Assembly (NCBI GenBank): GCA_902533625.1
Contig: CACAMI010000010.1
Coordinates: forward strand, 1-62,913
Length of the DNA stretch: 62,913 nt
From: an uncultured Alphaproteobacteria bacterium
Lineage (GTDB): Bacteria > Pseudomonadota > Alphaproteobacteria > Rhodobacterales > Rhodobacteraceae
Direction of reading: 5' to 3'
Positions 25,483 to 32,546 of this stretch are shown piece by piece. The position numbers and the translations under genes are program-made. The notes under the pieces are model-generated. The model was given only the letters and a program-made list of their open reading frames with translations, searched no databases and was not told the origin of the DNA. Position 1 is the first letter of the stretch, and each line of letters starts with the position of its first letter.

Positions 25483-25557
25483 ATGAGAAGTATAATAAAG
25501 CAGATACCTTATTTTATTAGTAAATGAGAAATAAAAGAAACATTTCTAGGGTTGCTG

Positions 25558-25604
25558 ACGATACCAAAAACCGATGCCTTACCGCTTGGCTACACCCCAA
25601 CTAG
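25558..25604 (-). repeat. 5' half of tRNA-Gln (displaced) with flank
   Basis: 47 bp identical to 23,055-23,101: the tRNA 5' half from acceptor through the anticodon arm (25,558-25,599) plus 5 bp upstream. The 3' half is missing. It marks the right border of cassette E. The tract 25,288-25,678 otherwise holds only the arm-like repeats. Confidence 0.93.
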
Positions 25605-25608
25605 TAAC

Positions 25609-25637
25609 TTTCTACTTTTTTATGATAGCCCTATCAA
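25609..25637 (-). promoter_or_regulatory. putative promoter of the tRNA-Gln 5' half
   Basis: On the minus strand: TTGATA (-35), 17 bp, TAGAAA (-10), 10 bp before the tRNA 5' end. Same distances as at the intact gene. It probably belonged to the original tRNA gene and may still drive transcription of the tRNA half into cassette E. Confidence 0.4.
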
Positions 25638-25677
25638 GGGTAATTAACACTAATTTACAAAATTTCTTTTCATAAAC

Positions 25678-26505
25678 TTATAGGCCTTTAGAAAGTCTAT
25701 CAAATTCTCTTAGTTTCTTCACTAGTTTAGCCATATCATCCAGCCTTACCATATTAGCACCATCTGATGGTGCGTTGTCGGGATCCTGATGGGTTTCGAT
25801 AAAAATTCCTGCGACCCCTATAGCTGCAGCTGCACTTGCCATTATGGGAGCATATTCTCTTTGTCCACCAGAACTATCACCTTTCCCTCCAGGAATTTGA
25901 ACTGAATGGGTGGCATCCATTATAACTGGCTGTCCAGTATTTTTCATTATTGGTAAACTTCTAAAGTCCGTCACCAACGTATTGTAACCAAAAGATGAAC
26001 CGCGCTCGCATAGCATTATTTTTTGGTTTCCAGTTGATAATGCTTTCTCTAATACTTTTTCCATATCCCAAGGTGCTAAGAATTGCCCCTTCTTAATATT
26101 AATAACTTTACTGGTCTTCGAGGCTGCCAAAATGATGTCAGTTTGACGGCATAGAAATGCAGGTATTTGGAGAATATCCACTATATCTGAAACTTCCTCA
26201 CATTGATCTGCATTGTGGATGTCAGTAAGGATTGTACAGCCTATTTTATTTTTTACTGCACTTAATATTTGTAAGCCTTTTGAAAGTCCTACTCCTCTAG
26301 TTCCATTAACTGATGTTCGATTTGCTTTATCAAAGGATGCTTTAAAAACAAAGTTGATCTTTTCCTCTCTACATATTTTTTTTAGAGTTGAGGCAATCAT
26401 AACTGCATGCTCTTCCGTTTCCAACTGGCAAGGGCCAGCGATGAGGGTCATAGGAAGTTCATTGCCTATTCTTATATCTTTCAGATCAATTATCTTTTGT
26501 GTCAT
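25678..26505 (-). CDS. kdsA: 3-deoxy-D-manno-octulosonate 8-phosphate synthase
   Basis: 275 residues, normal length. Condenses phosphoenolpyruvate with arabinose 5-phosphate to Kdo8P for lipopolysaccharide core synthesis. Family motifs are IAGPCQLE, FKASFDKANRTS, the catalytic DATHSVQ and the C-terminal METHQDPDNAPSDG-type stretch (here IETHQDPDNAPSDG). The Cys in AGPCQ suggests the metal-dependent class. It shows that the cell makes a Gram-negative outer membrane. First ordinary chromosomal gene right of the cassette array. Confidence 0.95.
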   Translation of the reverse strand: MTQKIIDLKDIRIGNELPMTLIAGPCQLETEEHAVMIASTLKKICREEKINFVFKASFDKANRTSVNGTRGVGLSKGLQILSAVKNKIGCTILTDIHNADQCEEVSDIVDILQIPAFLCRQTDIILAASKTSKVINIKKGQFLAPWDMEKVLEKALSTGNQKIMLCERGSSFGYNTLVTDFRSLPIMKNTGQPVIMDATHSVQIPGGKGDSSGGQREYAPIMASAAAAIGVAGIFIETHQDPDNAPSDGANMVRLDDMAKLVKKLREFDRLSKGL

Positions 26506-26644
26506 TGGGATATCCGATATTAAGTTTGTGGTAAGTTATATTTATTTAATGATATATTAACTCAGATTTTAATTTTTGTCATTGAAGTTTGGGTTAAGAT
26601 TTTCTATTTAAATCTTTAAGTTGCTGTAGTTTTTGGGGAGTGCG

Positions 26645-27124
26645 ATGAAAAATGTCATTCTTAGCTTTACGATCCTTCTAGGAACTTGGCTTCTTTTGTC
26701 AGGAGTATATAAAACTTTGATAATAGCTTTTGGCTTATTCTCAGTAATTTTGACAATATTTTTTGTAAGGCGAATGGATAAATTTGATCGGTATCAGGTG
26801 AAATTCGATATTCGATTTTTCAAATTTATTGGTTACTTCATTTGGTTATTGGGAGAAATTGCTAAATCAAATATTCAAGTAATTAAAACTATTTTGCAGG
26901 GTGATAAGAATATTAATCAGAAGATGTTTTATAAAAAGACTACTCAAGCATCGGATATTGGAAAAGTTATTTTTGCAAACTCTATTACTTTAACTCCAGG
27001 AACTATATCAGTCAGCATTGAGGGGGGTGATATTTTAGTCCATTCTCTTAATTTCAAAGAGACTGACTTAGATGGTCTTTCTGAAATGGATAAGAGAATA
27101 ACAAATATTGAGGTGAGTAAGTAG
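26645..27124 (+). CDS. mnhE: Na+/H+ antiporter subunit E (MrpE/MnhE)
   Basis: 159 residues from ATG 26,645, which has GGGGAG 4-5 bases upstream; a TTG at 26,633 is less likely because it precedes that site. Two to three N-terminal membrane segments, then the MrpE cytoplasmic domain (ANSITLTPGTISV), the family hallmark. First gene of an operon of nine tightly spaced antiporter genes. The complex exports Na+ in exchange for H+ in the inner membrane. Confidence 0.9.
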   Translation: MKNVILSFTILLGTWLLLSGVYKTLIIAFGLFSVILTIFFVRRMDKFDRYQVKFDIRFFKFIGYFIWLLGEIAKSNIQVIKTILQGDKNINQKMFYKKTTQASDIGKVIFANSITLTPGTISVSIEGGDILVHSLNFKETDLDGLSEMDKRITNIEVSK

Positions 27125-27125
27125 C

Positions 27126-27419
27126 ATGTTTTTGGTTGCAACTATAGCATTACTGATTTCGATAATCTTTATATTGCTACGACTATATTTTAGCGAAACA
27201 CTTTTTGACAGAGTGTTGGCAGTAAATGCTTTTGGAACAATAGCCGTTGTTCTAATTGGTGTGGTGGGTTTTTTATCAAATAGACCTGACTTTCTTGATA
27301 TTGCACTTCTTTATGCTCTCATTAATTTTTTAGGAACAATAGCGATTTTGAAATATTTCAGATATCGCTCAATTGGAGATATAAATGATATTTCTCAAAA
27401 TTCTTCGGGAGAGAACTGA
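27126..27419 (+). CDS. mnhF: Na+/H+ antiporter subunit F (MrpF/MnhF)
   Basis: 97 residues, three membrane segments, with the family stretch FDRVLAVNAFGTIAVVLI and the acidic RPDFLDIALLYALINFLGTIA. It starts 1 bp after the mnhE stop. Small membrane subunit of the Mrp complex. Confidence 0.9.
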   Translation: MFLVATIALLISIIFILLRLYFSETLFDRVLAVNAFGTIAVVLIGVVGFLSNRPDFLDIALLYALINFLGTIAILKYFRYRSIGDINDISQNSSGEN

Positions 27420-27736
27420 TGGAAATATTTGAAATACTTTTAAATGTATTGTCTTGGATCTTTGTTTTGGTTGGTTCATTTCTTATGGTGCTGGGGGCAA
27501 TTGGTATACTTAGATTTCATGGATTCTGGGCTAGATTGCATGCGGCTTCGGTAATTGAATCAGGTGGTATGATATTTTTGTTGGCTGGCATGTGTCTGCA
27601 GGCGGGAGATTTTCTTATATTTTTCAAGCTAGCCTTCATTGGGCTATTTCTTTTTATAACCGGCCCAACATCCACACATGCTCTGGCGAGCGCTGCTCTT
27701 TTGGATAGATCAAAGCCTAAGAAAGAGAGTAACTAA
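27419..27736 (+). CDS. mnhG: Na+/H+ antiporter subunit G (MrpG/MnhG)
   Basis: 105 residues, three membrane segments. Family signature GAIGILRFHGFWARLHAASVIESGG and the C-terminal TGPTSTHALASAAL. ATG overlaps the mnhF stop (TGATG). Confidence 0.9.
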   Translation: MEIFEILLNVLSWIFVLVGSFLMVLGAIGILRFHGFWARLHAASVIESGGMIFLLAGMCLQAGDFLIFFKLAFIGLFLFITGPTSTHALASAALLDRSKPKKESN

Positions 27737-27792
27737 ATTTTCTAGATGGGAGAAGAAAGATAGACTCGGTAATAATATTAGCACTATTTATA

Positions 27793-28317
27793 ATGCTTGT
27801 AATAAGCGCTGTAGGAGTTGTGTGGGTTAGGCATCTCTTTGCAGCTGCAATGTTTTCAGGAATATTTAGTTTTTTATCTGCTCTCCTTTTTGTAATGTTG
27901 GATGCTGTAGATGTTGCATTTACCGAGGCGGCAGTAGGAGCAGGGGTCTCGACGGTCCTTGTTTTAGGGACAATTGTGTTGACAAAAAGGCTAGAACAAG
28001 AACGGAAAGTAAAAGAAAATTTAAGACCTTTAATACTAGTTATTCTTACGGGAATGATTTTGATATATGGTTCACTAGATATGCCTGAATTTGGATCTTC
28101 TAATACTCCAGCCCAAAGTCATCTAGGGCTGACTTATTTAGAATCCACTCCAGAACAAATAGGAATTCCAAATGTCGTAACTGCTGTTTTGGCAAGCTAT
28201 AGAGGTTTTGATACTCTTGGAGAAGTGGCGGTTGTTTTCACAGCTGGCGTAGGTGTTTTGGTTTTATTAGGTGGGTTTATGAGAAATAGACGCCGTAAAG
28301 ATCAGGGTGAGTTATGA
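27793..28317 (+). CDS. MrpA C-terminal-type subunit (DUF4040 + MbhE-like)
   Basis: 174 residues from ATG 27,793. It matches the C-terminal part of MrpA, which in this operon is a separate gene: DUF4040 segment (VAFTEAAVGAGVSTVLVLG) followed by the MbhE-like part (NVVTAVLASYRGFDTLGEVAVVF). The first helix is short from this ATG; the reading frame continues upstream with hydrophobic codons (VIILALFI) but contains no ATG, GTG or TTG until a purine-rich site near 27,748. An ATA start at 27,760 or a start shift is possible. Confidence 0.8.
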   Translation: MLVISAVGVVWVRHLFAAAMFSGIFSFLSALLFVMLDAVDVAFTEAAVGAGVSTVLVLGTIVLTKRLEQERKVKENLRPLILVILTGMILIYGSLDMPEFGSSNTPAQSHLGLTYLESTPEQIGIPNVVTAVLASYRGFDTLGEVAVVFTAGVGVLVLLGGFMRNRRRKDQGEL

Positions 28318-28754
28318 ACCAGCACTTAGTTTTAAGAGTTGTAACCAAGTTAATGGTAGGTTTTATCATCTTATTTGCTTTGTATGTTCAGTTCCATGGT
28401 GATTATTCACCTGGCGGAGGATTTCAGGCAGGAGTCATTTTTGCAGCTGCTTTCATACTATATGGGCTTGTTTTCGGCTTGGAAAGTGTACAGGCAGTTT
28501 TACCTCCATGGGTTACACATAAAATGATGGCCTTGGGAGTTTTAATTTATACGCTAGTAGGAATTTATTCATTTTTCTTGGGGTTTAATTTTCTAGACTA
28601 TGGTGCTTTGACACCCTCGCACCCTGAGCATGGACAACATTACGGCATACTTCTTGTTGAATTGGGAGTGGGGATTACGGTAGCAGGAGTAGTTATATCT
28701 ATTTATTATGCTTTTGTAAGCCGTTCATCGACGTCGAAAGATGAAGAATGGTAG
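28314..28754 (+). CDS. mnhB: Na+/H+ antiporter subunit B (MnhB domain)
   Basis: 146 residues, four membrane segments. Characteristic HGDYSPGGGFQAGVIFAAAFILYG. ATGA overlap with the preceding gene. In Mrp complexes MrpB lies beside the C-terminal part of MrpA, in keeping with the gene order. Confidence 0.9.
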   Translation: MNQHLVLRVVTKLMVGFIILFALYVQFHGDYSPGGGFQAGVIFAAAFILYGLVFGLESVQAVLPPWVTHKMMALGVLIYTLVGIYSFFLGFNFLDYGALTPSHPEHGQHYGILLVELGVGITVAGVVISIYYAFVSRSSTSKDEEW

Positions 28755-29191
28755 GGCTAACTTTGGATCAGCTAAAAATTCTTTTAACAGGGCACTCTAT
28801 ATATTGGCTTTTCATTATTCTTATGATGACAGGATTTTATATAGTTGTGTCTCGTGGCAATTTAATAAAGAAGATAATTGGATTAAATTTGTTTCAGACA
28901 TCGGTTTTTCTTTTCTATATTTCTATTGGAAAAGTTTCAGGCGGCACCGCTCCGATCTTACCTATGAAATTAAAAGTAGATGACTTTTCGGTTTATAGTA
29001 ATCCATTGCCTCATGTATTAATACTCACTGCTATTGTTGTGGGTGTTGCCACTACAGCATTAGGACTTTCCTTAATTATTAGAATTAAAGAAGCCTATAA
29101 TAGCATAGAAGAACACGATCTTTTAGAGGAAGACAGATCTCAGTTTTCAAATGAAAATAATGAGGACCGAAAGTTTGGAGGATTCTTTTAG
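28748..29191 (+). CDS. mnhC: Na+/H+ antiporter subunit C (MrpC, NuoK-like)
   Basis: 147 residues, three membrane segments homologous to NuoK (IVVSRGNLIKKIIGLNLFQTSVFLFYIS; SNPLPHVLILTAIVVGVATTALGLSLI). The C-terminal ~35 residues are hydrophilic and acidic. Overlaps mnhB by 7 bp. Confidence 0.9.
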   Translation: MVGLTLDQLKILLTGHSIYWLFIILMMTGFYIVVSRGNLIKKIIGLNLFQTSVFLFYISIGKVSGGTAPILPMKLKVDDFSVYSNPLPHVLILTAIVVGVATTALGLSLIIRIKEAYNSIEEHDLLEEDRSQFSNENNEDRKFGGFF

Positions 29192-29193
29192 TA

Positions 29194-30720
29194 ATGGCAA
29201 ACCCTGACGTAACTTTTGTAGCCAAATCTTTTATGGAGCATCTCCCTGTTTATCAAGTGCTAGTTCCTTTCGTATCTGCCCCTCTATGTGTTTTATTTGG
29301 AAACAGGCAATTTGCTTGGTACTTAACATTTCTGGCTTGTTTCATATCCTTTATTGTTTCGATACTCCTTCTTAACCAAGTTGCAGAATTTGGGACAATT
29401 AGCTATGCACTTGGTGGATGGCCTCCACCAATTGGCATCGAATATAGAATAGACTTTTTAAATGCATTTTTGCTTGTGTTGGTGTCTGGAATGGCACTCT
29501 TAACATCAGTGTATTTGAAGGGGACAATTGATCTTGAGGTTGAAAGAAGTAATCAAACTTTATTTTTAACTTGTCTCTTGTTATGTGTTTCTGGCCTTTT
29601 AGGAGTTCTGATAACAGGTGATGCATTTAATTTATTTGTATTCTTAGAGATTTCTTCTTTGTCGACATATGTTTTGGTAGCTCAGGGAGCAAATAAAGAT
29701 AGGCGGGCTCTAACAGCTTCATTTGATTATTTAATTATGGGGACGATAGGGGCAACTTTTTTTGTAATAGGCCTTGGGTTTCTATACGCGGCAACTGGAA
29801 CATTAAACATGTATGATATTGCTGGAAGGATTCAGGGTGATTTGCCAGATAGAACTATTCAAGTTGCTTTTGCATTTATTTTAGTCGGCTTAGGACTAAA
29901 AGGAGCGCTATTCCCTTTACACACCTGGTTACCAAAAGCTTATAGCTTCTCACCGACACCTGCTGCCATATTCTTGGCATCAACAGCCACCAAAGTTGCT
30001 ATTTATGCAATAGTTCGCTTTCTATTTTCAGTTTTCTTTAGTCATCCAACTATGTTGGAAACCGTGTTAGTTAATGTGGTAATGCCTCTTGGTATTTTGG
30101 CTATGTTTGTGGCCGGCGGAATAGCATTTTACCAAAGGGATTTAAAAAGAATGCTTGCCTTCTCAAGTGTTTCTCAAATTGGCTATATATTAGTGGGTGT
30201 GAGTTTTATGTCGTCAAAAGGACTTACTGCCGCCATAATTCATCTGTTTAACCATGGTATAACCAAAGGTTTATTGTTCATGTGTGCTGGAGTAATTTTC
30301 CTAAGATACAAGGCTAGTTTTTATAAAGAAATGAGTGGACTTGGTAGAATAATGCCTTGGACGAGTGCAGCTTTTTTAATTGGAGGACTAAGTTTAATAG
30401 GCATACCTGGGACAGCTGGCTTTATAAGCAAATGGATCTTGGTACAAGCTGCTCTTGAGCAAGGAAGTTGGCTAATAGCATTAGCAATTCTTCTATCATC
30501 TTTGATAGCAGTTCTGTACGTATGGCAAGTTACCGAGATCATGTATTTTGGTGATAGTTCTAAAAAGGGATTCGAGATTTCTGTTGGCCCATTTTCATAC
30601 ATTACAATATGGATATTGGCGGTAGCGACGATATTTTTTGGTTTAAGTACAAGCTTTACCTTGGAGTACTCAAGTGAGGCCGCCCGGGTTCTTTTAAATG
30701 AGTTTAGTTTAACAGATTAG
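29194..30720 (+). CDS. mnhD: Na+/H+ antiporter subunit D (MrpD, NuoM/N-like)
   Basis: 508 residues, about 14 membrane segments, proton-antiporter fold of complex I. The MrpD signature GGWPPPIGIEYRID is near residue 75. Conserved Glu in FVFLEISSLSTYVL and Lys in FPLHTWLPKAY are the expected proton-path residues. Starts 2 bp after mnhC. Confidence 0.9.
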   Translation: MANPDVTFVAKSFMEHLPVYQVLVPFVSAPLCVLFGNRQFAWYLTFLACFISFIVSILLLNQVAEFGTISYALGGWPPPIGIEYRIDFLNAFLLVLVSGMALLTSVYLKGTIDLEVERSNQTLFLTCLLLCVSGLLGVLITGDAFNLFVFLEISSLSTYVLVAQGANKDRRALTASFDYLIMGTIGATFFVIGLGFLYAATGTLNMYDIAGRIQGDLPDRTIQVAFAFILVGLGLKGALFPLHTWLPKAYSFSPTPAAIFLASTATKVAIYAIVRFLFSVFFSHPTMLETVLVNVVMPLGILAMFVAGGIAFYQRDLKRMLAFSSVSQIGYILVGVSFMSSKGLTAAIIHLFNHGITKGLLFMCAGVIFLRYKASFYKEMSGLGRIMPWTSAAFLIGGLSLIGIPGTAGFISKWILVQAALEQGSWLIALAILLSSLIAVLYVWQVTEIMYFGDSSKKGFEISVGPFSYITIWILAVATIFFGLSTSFTLEYSSEAARVLLNEFSLTD

Positions 30721-30733
30721 TTGGTGTAGAGTT

Positions 30734-32212
30734 TTGGTCTTAATTTTATTAACATATGCTGCTATTTTAGTACCTTTGTTAGGATTTGGTTTAAATTATT
30801 TATTTTCCCCAAATCCAAACCTAAGAGATGTCTCTACTTTAATCGTAGCCTGCATTACATTTTTACTAGTTATATTAATTACTTTTTATAATGGTAGTAA
30901 TTCAACGGAGCTTCCAGCTCTTTTCACGGTAATGGATGGTTTAGATGTAAGGTTTCATCTTGAACCCTTAGGATTAGTTTTTGCATTAATAGCATCTGGG
31001 CTCTGGATATTGACGCACATTTATGGTGTCGGATATATGAGAGCAAACTCTGAGAAAAATCAAACAAGATTTTTCGCATTTTTTTGTTTGGCTATTTCTG
31101 CAACATTGGGAATAGCTTTTTCCGCAAACTTATTTTCCCTTTTCATATTTTACGAGATGCTTACTTTGTCAACATTTCCTTTAGTGGCTCATAAGGGTAC
31201 CAGTGACGCTATCAGAGGATCTAGGATCTACCTTGGAATATTAATAAGTACTTCGGTTGTATTTTTTCTCTCTGGGATAATTTGGGTTTTTACCACTGTT
31301 GGAACTTTAGATTTTAGATTAGGAGGAATTATACATAGTTACTTTGGGGATTTTTCAACAATTTTATTATTAATGCTTTTTGCTTTTGGTGTAGGAAAGG
31401 CTGCACTATTTCCTTTTCATTCATGGCTTCCTTCTGCAATGGTGGCTCCTACTCCGGTAAGTGCACTCCTTCATGCTGTAGCAGTTGTTAAGGCAGGAGT
31501 TTTTTCTATATTAAAAATAGGTGTTTATATATTTGGCATTGATCATTTGGCTACTACTGAAGCTTCTAACTGGCTTATTTGGCTGGCAGCATTCACTATA
31601 TTATTTGCATCAACCGTTGCTATATCAAAAGATAACTTAAAGGCTAGATTGGCCTACTCTACCGTTAGTCAGTTGTCTTATATTATTCTGGGTCTGGCAT
31701 TGGCGACTGCAATTGGAGCCTTGGGAGCAGCCTTACATATAGTCATGCATGCTTTTGGAAAAATTACCCTATTTATGACCGCTGGTTCTATATATGTCGC
31801 CACTAAAAAAACTGAAATCAGTGATATGGTTGGTTTAGGTAGAATTATGCCCATCACATTTTTTGCCTTTTTTGTTGGATCATTGTCAATTATTGGTATT
31901 CCATTGTTAGGTGGTGCTTGGAGTAAGTGGTATCTATTAGAAGGAGCAGTGGATGCAGATTTACTACTTATAATTATTGTTCTTCTTATTAGCTCTTTAA
32001 TGAATGTTTATTACCTTTTATCAGTAATTGGCCGGGGATTTTTCCTTAAAAATGGAGGGGGAGATGATAAATCAAAGGTTGTCATCAAGGAGGCCCCTAT
32101 ACTTTGTTTGATTCCACCCATAGCGACTGCAGCTGGTTCAATACTGTTGTTTTTCTTCGCGGGTAGAATTATAAATTACCTAAGTCCTGTTTTTAATTAC
32201 ACTGGGGTCTGA
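30734..32212 (+). CDS. Second large antiporter subunit (MrpD/NuoM family)
   Basis: 492 residues, about 14 membrane segments, starting with TTG at 30,734 (no ATG near the expected N-terminus). Key residues are Glu in IFYEMLTLSTFPLV and the FPFHSWLPSAMVAPTPVSALLHAVAVVKAG stretch with its Lys, which is closer to NuoM than to MrpD. It is an extra proton-translocating module compared with standard seven-gene Mrp operons. Confidence 0.88.
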   Translation: MVLILLTYAAILVPLLGFGLNYLFSPNPNLRDVSTLIVACITFLLVILITFYNGSNSTELPALFTVMDGLDVRFHLEPLGLVFALIASGLWILTHIYGVGYMRANSEKNQTRFFAFFCLAISATLGIAFSANLFSLFIFYEMLTLSTFPLVAHKGTSDAIRGSRIYLGILISTSVVFFLSGIIWVFTTVGTLDFRLGGIIHSYFGDFSTILLLMLFAFGVGKAALFPFHSWLPSAMVAPTPVSALLHAVAVVKAGVFSILKIGVYIFGIDHLATTEASNWLIWLAAFTILFASTVAISKDNLKARLAYSTVSQLSYIILGLALATAIGALGAALHIVMHAFGKITLFMTAGSIYVATKKTEISDMVGLGRIMPITFFAFFVGSLSIIGIPLLGGAWSKWYLLEGAVDADLLLIIIVLLISSLMNVYYLLSVIGRGFFLKNGGGDDKSKVVIKEAPILCLIPPIATAAGSILLFFFAGRIINYLSPVFNYTGV

Positions 32213-32213
32213 C

Positions 32214-32546
32214 TTGGAAGAAAAAGAGCTGAATAAAAGTAAGAATTTTTTTTCTTGGCTAGAAGATCCTAAGAAGACTCAAATATTAATACTAATATTT
32301 GTTATATTTTGTGCTGGCCTTTTTTTTGCTGATTTTTTTTATGACAGACATCCACATTTTAGTGCCGATAAAATTTTTGGTTTTTACGCAATTTATGGTT
32401 TCTTAATGTTCACTTTCATAATTTTTGCATCAAAAGTTTTGAGATTTTTCGTAATAAGGTCAGAAAACTTTTACGGGGAAAAAGCAGTCGATTCTGAAGA
32501 GCACCCCAAAGAACAAATCAATATGGGGGAAGATAATGTTTCTTAA
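32214..32546 (+). CDS. Small two-helix membrane protein of the antiporter operon
   Basis: 110 residues from a TTG start placed directly after the preceding stop. Two membrane segments (ILILIFVIFCAGLFFADFF and FYAIYGFLMFTFIIFASKVL) between charged ends. No family that I recognise. Its position between two large antiporter subunits, with overlap of the next gene by 11 bp, suggests an accessory or assembly subunit of this variant complex. Confidence 0.7.
   Translation: MEEKELNKSKNFFSWLEDPKKTQILILIFVIFCAGLFFADFFYDRHPHFSADKIFGFYAIYGFLMFTFIIFASKVLRFFVIRSENFYGEKAVDSEEHPKEQINMGEDNVS

Larger units (their letters stand above)
23055..25557. mobile_element. tRNA-Gln cassette E (autotransporter), on the 5' side of the tRNA
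   Basis: A 2.5-kb segment bounded by the 47-bp direct repeat. Unlike cassettes A-D it lies upstream of the tRNA 5' end, so insertion replaced the tRNA 5' half and its promoter. One gene, no recombinase. Confidence 0.65.

Noticed and set aside
28741-28983. Plus-strand 80-codon frame inside mnhC
   Set aside because: It overlaps mnhC in another frame and mnhC has clear NuoK-like motifs.
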